60,000 nucleotides of DNA from Nymphaea colorata (taxonomy: Eukaryota; Streptophyta; Magnoliopsida; Nymphaeales; Nymphaeaceae): positions 15,365,858-15,425,857 of the forward strand of contig NC_045144.1 in NCBI RefSeq assembly GCF_008831285.2. Direction: 5' to 3'. Shown here piece by piece: positions 11,040 through 23,229 of this stretch (its first letter is position 1; each line of letters begins with the position of its first letter). The position numbers and the translations under genes are program-made. The notes under the pieces are model-generated. The model ran no database searches, was not told where the DNA came from, and saw nothing but the letters and a program-made list of their open reading frames with translations.

Positions 11040-11330
11040 ATTATATTGCTTCGCAGAAAAGGCAGCTCGCCGACATGTTTGGAGCTTTCTTCGTATTAGA
11101 TAGGGTTCCTGTATCATTAGTCAATGGTTTTTGTTTTCCAATTAATATAAACTAATGTGGAAATATTAACTACCTAGTATAATATCATTAATCAATGTTT
11201 TTCTTTTTATTTTCCAAATTATATAGATGAATCTGCAATTAAAAACTAAAAACAAGCTGGCCGGAGTTCTTGCATTTATTGATTGTAGAAGTTTTAATCT
11301 TAATGATGCCAACGTTGGTTTTTTCCTTCA
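11040..11330 (+). repeat. Diverged copy of the 5.88-6.2 kb module
   Basis: GACATGTTTGGAGC, TATCATTAGTCAATG, CCAATTAATATA, and TAGTATAATATCAT.AA.CAATGTTTTTC run in the same order as at 5930-6080 and 12740-12870. Noncoding. Confidence 0.5.
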
Positions 11331-11639
11331 CTATTGCTTTCTTCAGGTAATTTTAACTTTGCCATTTAGCATTTATTTAAACATTGTTTCGTTTGATTGC
11401 GATTAGCATTAAGCCAGCCAGCTAGTTAGATGACCAAAATTTTCTTACGATAAATGTGTCGATCAAACAGCTCAAAGATCTTGTCCCTTGTCGTTCCATG
11501 CAGTTTATACACTTAATTGGCGTTATTATGTTGTTATATACTTGTATGTCAACTCATTCCCTATTAATTCTTTTAAGACGTCAAAAACATACCATCAATT
11601 TGTGTGATGATGCAAGGAAACTTTGTGGTTTACATTGTT

Positions 11640-11760
11640 GAACAGAAAATAATGATAAATCAATCGAAATTCAAACTCTACGACATTTTTTATGGGATAA
11701 AGACAATGTATCGATACTTGAGTTCATAATACTTATCAAAAGAGCTATTAGTAGATCTAA
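11640..11760. repeat. Dispersed repeat shared with 26833-26955
   Basis: GAACAGA..AATAATGATAAATCAAT.GAAATT.AAACTCTAC and then CTTATCAAAAGAGCTA are found in both places in the same orientation. A related stretch begins near 27575. Nature unknown. Confidence 0.5.
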
Positions 11761-12010
11761 ATATCGCCAAGGGGGTTGAGGCATCAAGCTCTAAGGATTA
11801 GTAGGCGCCATTTCGATCTTCGATGCCTCAGATCTCTATGCTATAAAAGGGAGCACCGATATGCAAGCTGGAGCAAAACAACAGGGCCTTCACCGAGGCA
11901 TCAAAAACACGTCTGGACCTTAAAAGGAGAGGGGAAAGGGTGAGGTCTTCAGCCCTCTGTTGGGCAGTAGGACGCAGTACTCCACTTGCTCTCCTAACCT
12001 ACTAGTAGAT
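11760..12010 (+). promoter_or_regulatory. LTR-like fragment with TATA box (tentative)
   Basis: A locally GC-richer stretch with CTATGCTATAAAAGGGAGCACC at about 11838-11859 and a repeated GAGGCATCAA / GATGCCTC motif around it. This resembles the promoter part of an LTR or LTR-derived element. No coding region, PBS or matching second copy is visible in the window, so class and extent are uncertain. Confidence 0.25.
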
Positions 12011-12239
12011 CTAAAAAAGAGAAAGGATATTAGCCTCTAACTAGTTCTAGTGTTTCATGAACCTACTTCAATTTTTGCATAATTCATGGAACACTTACAT
12101 AATGTTCTAACTACCGAACGACCCCCAAGAAATGGAGGTTGAGTAGGAAAGTTCAAATTAAAACACATCCAAACAGGCAAGAAATTAAGGTTGGGAATAC
12201 GTGGTTAAACCATTTATGAAGTTAGAATGTGATGAATAA

Positions 12240-12690
12240 GGTGGCAGTAACACAGCTGATTTTTCTTCCACAAAAGGTCAAGATGCTATCGGAAAAAAGG
12301 ATGCAAATAATAAATGAACAACAACCTCAGTCTTAAATGCAAACATCATAGCAACTCAAATTCTCAATGTTTGCTGCGATCTTTAGCAGCGGTTCAATTT
12401 TCATGCAAACGGTTGGCCAAATAGGTGAAAGACCAAATTTCTATTCTCCTTTAACTGGACACGCGAGCACAATAAAAATTCAGTTCATTCGCTGACTCTC
12501 GGCATAGGGCAAGAGCCATTGCCGGCCATCATGCCTTACATGAGCGCACCATTTTATTAGAATTTGAAAAGCCATTATATATATATATATATATATATTA
12601 AAAGCCGGCCAATGTGCTAAACGTTCCAGTTTGTTTTGTGATGCATGAGAGGAAGAAATTAGATTAATTTATCTGCCACAACAATTCTGA
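12240..12690. other. Intergenic with inverted PP2-flank module and (AT)n
   Basis: About 12250-12315 is the reverse complement of the TTATTAGTTGCATCC..CTTGACTTTTTGTGGAAG module. (AT)n lies at about 12576-12598. Part of 12530-12620 (TTTTATTAGAATTTGAAAAGCCAT) recurs at 20405-20430. No gene. Confidence 0.45.
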
Positions 12691-13060
12691 AAGTTTCAGG
12701 AAATTTTGATTGCAGAGCTTCGTGGGGATAGCAACATGCCGACATGTTTGGAGCGAATATTTGTAATTGTTCGTATTAGATTGGGTTGCTGGCCTTCCTC
12801 TATCATTAGTCAATGCTTTTTCTTCCAACTAGTATAGAAAAATTGGAAATATCATCAACCAATGTTTTTCCTTGTGTTTTGTCATATGTTCGTTGTGGAA
12901 AATAACCATGCCTTGTTTTTCTTATTCAGTATTGATTTCTTAAGATAGTTTTGACTTTGCCATCGAGAATTTATTCGGTACATTCTTTAAGGTTGATTGC
13001 CATTAGCATTAAACCAGCTCGCTAGCCAATCAACATTTTCTCAAGATAAAGACGTTAATC
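12690..13060 (+). repeat. Third copy of the 5.88-6.2 kb module
   Basis: GCAGAGCTTCGTGGGGATAGCAACATGCCGACATGTTTGGAGC to CAATGTTTTTCCTTGTG aligns with 5890-6075. Noncoding. Confidence 0.6.
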
Positions 13061-13139
13061 AATTTGTTTTAAGTTTTAGCTAACTTTTTTTAATTTATTT
13101 ATGTGCTTGAGTTTAGGAAATAGGAGTATAGTGAAATTG

Positions 13140-14089
13140 GTAAAAACCAGACCCTTTAATTTTTTGCTAAAAGGTTATTTTAAATTAAAAATAAATAGCT
13201 TAATATATTTATAAAAACTATGTTGAGGTAAAGCATGTTGATTTTTCTATTATCAAATAGATGATGCTACGAGAGCCATTCATTCTGTCTTATTACAAAA
13301 AGATGATCTTACACCAGCTTACCCTTAAAATCATATTGGTAAGGCTAGATTTTTTTTCTTTAAAAAAAAATTAAATACCGTATTTAATAGGCCATTGCCG
13401 TCCTTCTCCATGCTGCGACGATCTCCTAATCGAATCCTGCTCGTGCTCCTTCAAAGCTACTGTCTCAGAGCATTGTCATCATCCACAATCTGCTCGCCTT
13501 CCTCTAACGCTTGGAATGAGCAAAATCTTTATTGTATTGACAATGAGGAGATCCTATTTTATATGATATTGATGGATCAGTCCAAGATTACTTGAAAAGT
13601 AACGAAGCAAAATTACTCTATTAGTTTTTCTTTTTTCTTTTTTTTTTCTTTTTTTTTTGTTGTTTCCATCCTTTTTGAGCTGGGAAAGATAACGGTCCAT
13701 TTTTACTCATGATGTTAGTTTCAGCATGAGGCGCATTTGGCCTTTTCACTTCTGAACATTTTCTTTTCACACTCCTTCCTCTTCCCTTTTCACCTTCTGT
13801 TTTTGTTAAGCTTGCTTTTATTTGAATTTTCTTGTCGAAAGCACTTTCATTTGAATTTTCTTGTCGAAAGCACTTTCGCCTATTATGTTTTATTATCCAT
13901 TTTCTTTTTTATTATTTCTGGAGAGACTGACACTCTTTTTAGCATTTCAAGAAAATGTAATAAAAGCAGCAAAAGGCAAATACCTTCTATCATTATCAAC
14001 ACTCAACTTTTGTCAAAGTTACTCTATAGGAAGGCTTGTGAAATGTTAAAAACATGTCTATTCTTTTGTTTCTTTCTTCTATAAAAATG
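13140..14089 (+). repeat. LINE-associated module copy that leads into the tandem array
   Basis: Collinear with 4315-5265 and, inverted, with about 57850-58750. It includes the pieces CTTATTACAAAAA, GGCCATTGCCGTCCTTC.CCATGCTGC, TTGTATTGA..A.GAGGAGATCCTA and GTTAGTTTCAGCATGAGGCGCATTTGGCC. A 35-base stretch (TTTGAATTTTCTTGTCGAAAGCACTTTC) is duplicated in tandem at about 13822-13880. No functional ORF. Confidence 0.65.
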
Positions 14090-17000
14090 TTAGAGAAAAA
14101 TTAGCCGCTTAGGTTTTTGTAGTATGAAATAGATTTAGTTCATAATATTCTTTCTAATAATCCGATTGCTGCAAAAGTAAGTGTCATGACAATATTAAAA
14201 TAATGTTTCACGTTTTTTTAAGATGAAAGACCGTTAGGTTTAGATTGTGTAAGGTAAAGGGTGGATCCAACCTGAATTCAAGCCACTTAATCCCTACTTT
14301 CAACTTGAGCATATATGCCTCATATTTTTCTGCGATATTAACCATACAAGAGCAAGTTGATTAATCAGAAGAAAAATATCCAATAGCTTAATAAAGAAAA
14401 CATTTTTTTTTTTACTGAAATGCTTCCAAGAGTGTCTGAATATACTTGACATGATATCTAATTGCAATAGTATTATTGTTATCATCATTCCCTAAATACT
14501 TGGACATGACCTTAGATGAACATAATGTTCGACCAAAAAGGGTTAAGCAGAAGTAATTGGTAAAAGTAAATGGAAATAAAACATGACCAAAAACCAAATC
14601 TTCTCAATGGAAGAAGGCGGGTTGGAGTTTGGTGGCCAAGATGCGATTAAACCAATTTGTCCCAATTATTTTTCTAACCTTCTTGGCTCCATAGATGGCT
14701 CGGGGGAGATACTTCCAGGTCTATGGGATGGAGAGATCCTTTAGAGACAGAAAAACAAAGTTTGATTAAACCGGTCACTTGACATGAGGTGAAACAGGTG
14801 TCTTCAAGTCTGACCCAGTGCTCCGGATCCACATGGCTTTCCTGCCTCTTTATTTATATCTTATTGGAATATAGTGGGGGATGATATTTTTGAGCTTATG
14901 TGTAGCTTTATGAACTTAGGGAATCTAGTCAAGAAGGTTAACAGGTCTATGATAGCTCTTATTCTTAAACATGAGAAAGCCAAAAGTGTCGCCGATTTTC
15001 GTCTGACAGCTCTATGCAACTCAATGTATAAATTTATGTCCAAATTGTTGGCTAATAGGATGAAACACGTTCTCGCAAAGATTAATGTAACATTCTCAAC
15101 TTTTGTTCGAGAAATGTTTAAAACATCTCTATTCATTTGTTTCTTTTTTCTATAAAAAGGTTAGAGAAAAATTAGTCGCTCATGTTTTTGTAGTATAAAA
15201 TAGATTCAGTTTATAATGTTCTTTCTAATAATCCGATTGCTGCAAAATTAAGTGCCATGACAATATTAAAATAATGGATCACGCTTTTTTAAGATGAAAC
15301 ACTGTTAGGTTTACATTGTGTATGGTAAAGGCTGGATCCAACCTAAATTCAGGCCACTTAATCCCTACTTTCAACTTGAGTATATATGCCTTATATTATT
15401 CTGCCATGTAACCATACAAGAGCAAGTTGATTAACCAGAAGAAAAATGTCCATCAGCTTGAAAAAGAAAACATTTTTTTTTCACTGAAATGCTTCCAAGA
15501 GTGTCGGAATATACTTGACATGATATCTAATTGCCATTATATTATTGTTATCATCATTCCCTAAATATTTGGACATGACCTTAGATAAACATAATGTTCT
15601 TGACCAAAAAGGGTTAAGCAGAAGTAATTGGTAAAAGTAAATGGAAATAAAACTTGACAAAAAACCAAATCTTCTCAATGGAAGAAGGCGGGTTGGAGTT
15701 TGGTCGCCAAGATACGATTAAAGCAATTTGTTCCAATTATTTTTCTAACCTTCTTGGCTCTACAGATGCCTCGAGGGAGATACTTCCAGGTCTATGGGAT
15801 GGAGAGATCGTTTCAGAGACAAAAAACCAAAGTTTGATTAAACCGGTCAGTTGACAAGAGGTGAAACAGGTGTCTTCGAGTCTGACCCGGACAATGCTCC
15901 AGATCGATATGGTTTTCCAGCCTTTTTAGCTATATCTTATTGGAATAAAGTGGGGGATGATAGTTTTGAGGTCATGTGTAGGTTTATGAACTTTCGGAAT
16001 CTAGTCAAGAAGGTTGACAGGTCTATGATAGCTTTTATTCTTAAACATGAGAAAGCCAAAAGTGGTCACCGATTTTTGTTTGATAGCTCTATGCAACTCA
16101 ATGTATAAATTTATGTCCAAATTGTTGGCTAATAGGATGAAGAACATTAATGAAGAACATTAATGAAGAACATTCTCTAAAAGATTAATGTAACATTCTC
16201 AACTTTTGTTTGAGAAATGTTTAAAACGTCTCTATCCATTTGTTTCTTTTTTCTATAAAAAGGTTAGAGAAAAATTAGTCGCTTATGTTTTTGTAGTATG
16301 AAATAGATTCAGTTTATAATGTACTTTCTAATAATCCGATTGCTGCAAAAGTAAGCACCTTGGCAATATTAAAATAATGGATCACTCCATTTTAAGATGA
16401 AACACAGTTAGGTTTACATTGTGTATGGTAATGGCTGGATCCAACATAAATTCTAGCCACTTAATCCCTACTTTCAACTTCAGCATATATGCCTCATATT
16501 ATTCTGCCATGTTAACCATACAAGTGCAAGTTGATTAACCAGAAGAAAAATGTCAATTAGCTTAATAAAGAAAACAATTTTTTTTTTACTGAAATGCTTC
16601 CAAGAGTGTCTCAATATACTTGACATGATATCTAATTGCCATAATATTATTGTCATCATCATTCCCTAAATACTTGGACATGACCTTAGATGAACATAAT
16701 GTTCTTGACCAAAAAAGGGTTAACCAGAAGTAATTGGTAAAAGTAAATGGAAATAAAACATGACCAAAAACCAAATCTTCTCAACGGAAGAAGGCAGGTT
16801 GGAGTTTGGTGGCCAAGATACGAATAAACCAATTTGTTCCAATTATTTTTCTAACCTTCTTGGCTCTACAGATGGCTCGGGGGAGACACTTCCAGGCCTA
16901 TGGGATGGAGAGATCATTTCAGAGACAGAAAACCAAAGTTTGATTAAACCGGTCACTTGACAGGACGTGAAACAGGTGTCTTCGAGTCTGACCCGGACAG

Positions 17001-19500
17001 GCTCCGGATCCATATGGTTTTCCTGCCTCTTTATTTATATCTTATTGGAATATAGTGGGGGATGATATTTTTGAGGTCATGTGTAGCTTTATGAACTTAG
17101 GGAATCTAGTCAAGAAGGTTGACAGGTCTATGATAGCTCCTATTCTTAAACATGAGAAAGCCAAAAGAGTCGCTGATTTTCGTCTGATAGCTCTATGCAA
17201 CACAATGTATAAATTTTTGTCCAAATTGTTGGCTAATAAGATGAAAAAGATTCTCTCAAAGATTAATGTAACATTTTCAACTTTTGTTCGAGAAACGTTT
17301 AAAACATCTCTATCTATTTGTTTCTTTTTTCTATAAAAAGGTTTGAGAAAAATTAGTCGCTTATGTTTTTGTAGTATGAAATAGATTCAGTTTATAATGT
17401 ACTTTCTAATAATCCGATTGCTGCAAAAGTAAGCACCTTGGCAATATTAAAATAATGGATCACTCCATTTTAAGATGAAACACAGTTAGGTTTACATTGT
17501 GTATGGTAATGGCTGGATCCAACATAAATTCTAGCCACTTAATCCCTACTTTCAACTTCAGCATATATGCCTCATATTATTCTGCCATGTTAACCATACA
17601 AGTGCAAGTTGATTAACCAGAAGAAAAATGTCCATTAGCTTAATAAAGAAAACAATTTTTTTTTTTTACTGAAATGCTTCCAAGAGTGTCTCAATATACT
17701 TGACATGATATCTAATTGCCATAATATTATTGTCATCATCATTCCCTAAATACTTGGACATGACCTTAGATGAACATAATGTTCTTGACCAAAAAGGGTT
17801 AAGCAGAAGTAATTGGTAAAAGTAAATGGAAATAAAACACGACCAAAAACCAAATCTTCTCAATGGAAGATGGCGGGTTGGAGTTTGGTGGCCAAGATAC
17901 GACTAAACCAATTTGTTCCTATTATTTTTCTAACCTTCTTGGCTCTACAGATGGCTCGGAGGAGACACTTCCAGGTCTATGGGATGGAGAGATCGTTTCA
18001 GAGACAGAAAAAACCAAAGTTTGATTAAACCGGTCACTTGACAGGAGGTGAAACAGGTGTCTTCGAGTCTGACCCGGACAGTGCTCCGGATCCATATGGT
18101 TTTCCTGCCTCCATATTTACATCTTGTTGGAATATAGTGGGGGATGATATTTTTGAGGTCATGTGTAGCTTTATGAACTTAGGGAATCTAGTCAAGAAGG
18201 TTGATAGGTCTATGATAGCTCTTATTCTTAGACATGAGAAAGCCAAAAGGGTCACCGATTTTCATCTGATAGCTCTATGCAACTCAATGTATATGTTTAT
18301 GTCCAAATTGTTGGTTAATAGGATGAAAAACATTCTCACAAAGATTAATGTAACATTCTCAACTTTTGTTCGAGAAATGTTTAAAAAGATCTCTATTCGT
18401 TTGTTTTTTTTTCTATAAAAAGGTTAGAGAAAAATTAATCGCTTATGTTTTTGTAGTATGAAATAGATTCAGTTTATAGTGTTCTTTCAAATAATCCGAT
18501 TCCTGGAAAAGTAAGTGCCATGACAATATTAAAATAATGGATCACGCTTTTTTAAGATGAAACACTTTTAGGTTTACATTGTGTAGGGTAAAGGCTGGAT
18601 CCATCCTAAATTCAAGCCATTTAATCCCTGCTTTCAACTTGAGCATATATGCCTCATATTATTCTGCCTTGTTAACCATACAAGAGCAAGTTGATGAACC
18701 AGAAGAAAAATGTCCATTAGCTTAATAAAGAAAACATTTTTTTTTACTGAAATGCTTCCAAGAGTGTCTGAATATACTTGACATGATATCTAATTGCCAT
18801 AATATTATTGTTATCATCATTCCCTAAATACTTTGACCTGACCTTAGATGAACATAATGTTCTTTACCAAAAAGGGTTAAGCAGAAGTACTTGGTAAAAG
18901 TAAATGGAAATAAAACATGACCAAAAACCAAATCTTCTCAATGGAAGAAGGCGGGTTGGAGTTTGGTAGCCAAGATACGATTAATCCAATTTGTTCCAAT
19001 TATTTTTCTAACCTTCTTGGCCCTACAGATGGCTCGGGGGAGATACTTCCAGGTCTATGGGATGGAGAGATCGTTTCAGAGATAGAAAACCAAAGTTTGA
19101 TTTAACCGGTCACTTGACAGGAGGTGAAACAGGTGTCTTCAAGTCTGACCCGGACAGTGCTCCGGAACCATATGGTTTTCCTGCCTCTTTATTTATATGT
19201 TATTGGAATATAGTGGGGGATGATATTTTTGAGGTCATGTGCAGCTTTATGAACTTAGGGAATCTAGTCAAGAAGGATGACAGGTCTATGATAGCTCTTA
19301 TTCTAAAACATGAGAAAGCCAAAAGGGTCACCAATTTTCATCTGATAGCTCTATGCAACTCAATGTATAAATTTATGTCCAAATTGTTGGCTAATAGGAT
19401 GAAAAACATTCTCGCAAAGATTAATGTAACATTCTCAACTTTTTGTTCGAGAAATGTTTAAAACATCTCTATTCATTTGTTTCTTTTTTCTGTAAAAAGG
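14090..19500 (+). repeat. Tandem array of five ~1.08 kb LINE-derived units
   Basis: Taking TT(A/T)GAGAAAAATTAG as landmark, units run 14090-15160, 15161-16263, 16264-17341, 17342-18423 and 18424-19500, followed by a partial unit. The first ~470 bases of each unit are the noncoding LINE-associated module. The rest encodes an L1-type ORF2 stretch: KVNGNKT, CSNYFSNLLGS, then YGFPAS..WN.VGDDIFEVMC and IALILKHEKAK..DF.LIALCNSMYKF. All units carry the same TGA and the same frame loss between the two blocks, so the founder was already dead. Unit 2 is longer because ATTAATGAAGAAC is repeated near 16140-16175. No unit can make protein. Unequal crossing-over is the simplest cause. Confidence 0.85.
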
Positions 19501-19960
19501 TTAGAGAAAAATTAGTCGCTTATGTTTTTGTAGTATGAAATATATTCAGTTTATAATGTTCTTTCTAATAATCCGGTTGCTGCAAAAGTAAGTGCCATGA
19601 CAATATTAAAATAATGGATCACGCTTTTTTAAGACGAATCACTGTTTGGTTTACATTGTGTATGGTAAAGGCTGGATCCAACCTAAATTCAAGCCACTTA
19701 ATCCCTACTTTCAACTTGGGAATATATGACTCATATTATTCTGCCATGAGAACCATTGAAGAACAAGTTGATTAACTGGAAGAAAAATGTCACGTAGCTT
19801 AATAAAGAAAACTTTTTTTTTTATTGAAATGCTTCCAAGATTGTCTGAATATACTTGACATGATATCTAATTGCCATAGTATTATTATTATCATCATTCC
19901 CTAAATACTTGGATGAACATAATGTTCTTGACCAAAAAAGGTTAAGCAGAAGAAATGTTC
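19501..19960 (+). repeat. Partial sixth unit at the end of the array
   Basis: It repeats the noncoding half of the unit up to GTTCTTGACCAAAAAAGGTTAAGCAGAAG, then diverges. It lacks the RT half, so it marks the distal array boundary. Confidence 0.75.
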
Positions 19961-20590
19961 ACATAAAATATGTGGCCATCATTCCTTACCTGAGGGCACC
20001 ATTTTATTTCATTCACTACGCTATTTTGTGGGTCGAGAACCTGTGCCATTTTATTTCCTTCAGCATGCCATTCTATTTCATCTGGGGGCGAAAGCAATGG
20101 GGCCTGAAGGGGCCCTGGGCCCACTTCATTTTTTTAATTTATATATAAATTTTAGAAAATTGTATTTGTATTATATAAAAATTTTGAAAAATGATATTTT
20201 GGCCCCTATCTAGTTTAGAAACTTTAATTCGGTCCCCTTTATAAAAAATTTCTGGCTCCCCCCCTCTTTTCATTCAATGTGCCCACATTGTTGTGAGAGA
20301 GAAGTTGACTTTGGCCATCGGCCTAGTTTGTCATCATTGATCGATCCATCACCCAAAACAATGCCAGTCATCAGGTGGGCAATAATTTCCATTTCATGGT
20401 AAATTTTATTAGAATTTGAAAAGCCATGATATATACATATATACATGCATTTGAATTTCGAAAATAACTTTGGCCACCAGTTAATATAGGCCAGCCAAGG
20501 TATTAAATCTTCTCATTAGGCCGGAAAAACGCACTAAATGTTCTGATTAGGCAAATATCTTTATTTCCTATTGGCAACAGTAAAGGCCGT
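19961..20590. other. Intergenic; no gene recognised
   Basis: AT-rich. It includes a short stretch shared with 12530-12620. Internal repetition of CATTTTATTTC.TTCA.CA.GCCATT is seen around 20000-20075. Confidence 0.4.
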
Positions 20591-20607
20591 AGTAACTGGT
20601 ACATTTT

Positions 20608-20667
20608 ATAGTAGTACCTTCAGTGCCAAGGATGTTCGAATCATCCGTCCTATTGACGACCCCAAAT
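20608..20667 (+). other. Possible PP2-like exon 1 remnant (tentative)
   Basis: The frame SAKDVRIIRPIDDPKYWTV ends at a GT-containing donor context (ACGGTATTG). It resembles the start of the PP2 domain (pattern SA.DL.I.W.DDPRYW.W). It lies directly against the gag end of copia A and could instead be part of the element leader. Short and uncertain. Confidence 0.3.
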
Positions 20668-20773
20668 ACTGGACGGTATTGTCCTGTATGTTCTGCTTCT
20701 CTCTCTTAAATATTCTTTAATTGTCATCCTTTACTTTTGGCGGGACCTTCACAAATTTCAACTTGAATCTGTT

Positions 20774-21592
20774 ATGGAATCTCACGAACTCGTTCAGTTC
20801 ATTGATGGGTCTTCTCCACCCCCTTCTGAAGTCATAATCAAGGACGCCAAGAGCGAAATCAATCCAGAATTCACTGTTTGGAAGAGATCAGACAGGTTAG
20901 CCTTGAGCAAGATCAAAGCCACCGTCTCTAAACCTGTCTTAGAACAGATCATGTCCTGCAAATTTGCCTATGCAGCATGGCACACCTTGAAGATATCCAT
21001 TAGATCTCAGTCACCTCTGAGAATAATGCTCTTGAAGAAAGAGCTGCATTTTATCCAGAAGAAAAACATGACTATGCAGTCATATTTGCAACGAGCTGAC
21101 ACTTTATCTGCAGTAGGACAAGAAGTCAATGATAGTGATCTTGTTCAGATCACAATGAACGGGCTGCCGGTAGAGTATGAAAGCTTTGTTACTTTTATTA
21201 GTGCCAACTCCTCTAATGCTTCCGTCATGTTTTCAGAGCTATTTGATCTTCTGCTTTCTCAAGAAAGGAGACTTGATCTTTTCAAATCAACGGTCACCAA
21301 TTCTAACCGCTCTGTCCAAGCATTTCCACAAGTAGTAGAGAATCAAGCAGCTTCAATGTTTTTCGAGATCGAGGATGAGGATGAGGAAACTTTAGAGGAC
21401 GGGGAGGAGGTCGGTCTCAAGGAAAAGGAAATCGGTTTCCAAATCGAAATCAGTTACAAACTGGAGATTCAAGCAGCAATAATGGAGGCAATGAAACTTA
21501 CCCTCAGAATCCTGTTATATACCAATATTGCGGCAGGAAGGGTCACTCAGCCAGGTCATGCTATGATATTCCGTGATCATTCTCTACAATGA
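20774..21592 (+). pseudogene. copia A gag
   Basis: 272 codons of gag polyprotein: LVQFIDGSSPPPSEVI near the start, then TVWKRSDRLALS, FAYAAWHTLK and RIMLLKKELHFIQKKNMTMQ. The capsid region is open. The zinc knuckle is only partly recognisable after residue 230 (YQYCGRKGHSARSCYD in a shifted frame at about 21522-21570), so the frame is lost near the C-terminus. A short deletion relative to element B removes the equivalent of ERIKLLAD around residue 110. Gag would form the virus-like particle of the element. Confidence 0.8.
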
Positions 21593-22560
21593 GATTACAA
21601 GAATCCACTGATGAATACTGGTATCCCGATACAGGAGCTACGATCATGTTGTCTAAAATGATGAAATGATGAGCAACAAGACAACATATGACGGACCAGA
21701 CAATATTATGGTCGGTAATCATTCAAGTCTTCCTATTAAGCATACAGGGAGTTTATTAGTAAAAAGCACTGAGGTGCCTTTTCATCTTAAGAATGTTTTT
21801 CATATTCCCAGTAAAGCTCATAATCTCTTATCAGTGGGCAAGTTTACATATGAAAATGATTGCATCTTTCACTTCTCACCAACTGATTTTATTGTAACGG
21901 ATCTGCAGACGGGTAGGGTTCTTCTTCAAGGACCAAAGACGCGTAATGGCCTCTATCCCATCAAGGCAACTAGATCCAGCAATGATCAGATTTCAACCAA
22001 GCAAGCAGCATTTAGCAGCTAGTTTCCAGCAGGTGTCGATAAGGCATCAGCATCTTTTGATCTCTGGCATCGACGGCTTGGTCATGCAAAAAGGAAAATA
22101 GTTAGTTTTCTTAATTCCAGTCGATTTATATCCATAAATACTCCCATTACAGAAGGAGTTTGTCAGTCTTGTCTCTTGGGAAAGGCACATAAACTACCAT
22201 TTCCAAGTTCTGATTTTCATGCCTCACGGCCTCTTGAAGTATTTCATATGGATGTATGGGGACCAGCCCCAATTTTGTCTCGAGCTGGTTTCAGGTTTTT
22301 CCTGCTTATAGTAAACAATTATTCCAGATTCTCATGGTTATTTCCTCTTAAAGCCAAATTTGATGTGGTTGCATGCTTTAAGAATTCTAAGGTCTTGATT
22401 GAAAAGCAATTGATTGTCTCTATCTCTTCGATTCAATTGACAATGGCGAAGAGTTTGCAAAACTCAGATTTTTCCTTATTTTGTGACTCACATGGCATTT
22501 TTCGTTAGTTCTTATTATACACTCCAGAGCAAAATGGTATAGTTGAACGGAAAAATCATT
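21593..22560 (+). pseudogene. copia A protease and integrase region
   Basis: After gag the frame reads ESTDEYWYPDTGAT, with the DTG aspartic protease motif, then HNLLSVGKF. The integrase pre-domain SFDLWHRRLGHAKRK follows at about 22055-22100, and the core DVWGPAPILSRAGFRFFLLI at about 22250-22310. Stops interrupt at about 21600-21670, 22020 and 22506. TPEQNGIVERKNH near 22518-22557 is the conserved end of the core. Non-functional. Confidence 0.78.
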
Positions 22561-23229
22561 ATTCGTCAAAACAAGATTGACTATGCTTTATGACGCTGGT
22601 TTGACTTATGATTTCTGGGTTGATTCATTTCGTACTGCTGTTTATATCATCAATTGTCTCCCAACTACAAAATTGCAGCGCAAATCGCCATTTTCAATGC
22701 TTTTCAAAACAAGTCCAGCCTATGATCATCTTTGAGTGTTTGGGACCACGTGCTACCCCTTGGTGATGCCAACAAATGATTCCAAGTTTCATCCAAAAAC
22801 AACTCCTTGCACTTTCAGGGCTATGAAACTCATCACAAGGGATAATTGTGTTATGACACCTCACGCAAACGAGTCATCATCTCCCGTTATGTCGTTTTTT
22901 ATGAACTTCATGGACCACACATCGACAAGTCAACCAAAGATCCACTCGTCTCTGATAACGTTTTTGCTGCTTGGCTGCCTAGTGTGACTGCAAACACCCG
23001 ATCCAGTCCAGCTGATGATGTTCATTCCTTACACGGTATTACCCCTTATTCCCCAGTTCCTATCGCTGGTTCTCCCACTCCCACTTCTACTTCATTGACT
23101 CATGCGGCAATAACCTGCCACCACCTGCGGATCTGTCACCTCATGATCAGAAACCATTAACATTTGCGTCGTCTCAATCCGACCTGCCTTCCGCTCCTGC
23201 AGTCCCTCCCGCCGATCCTCTTCCTCTCT

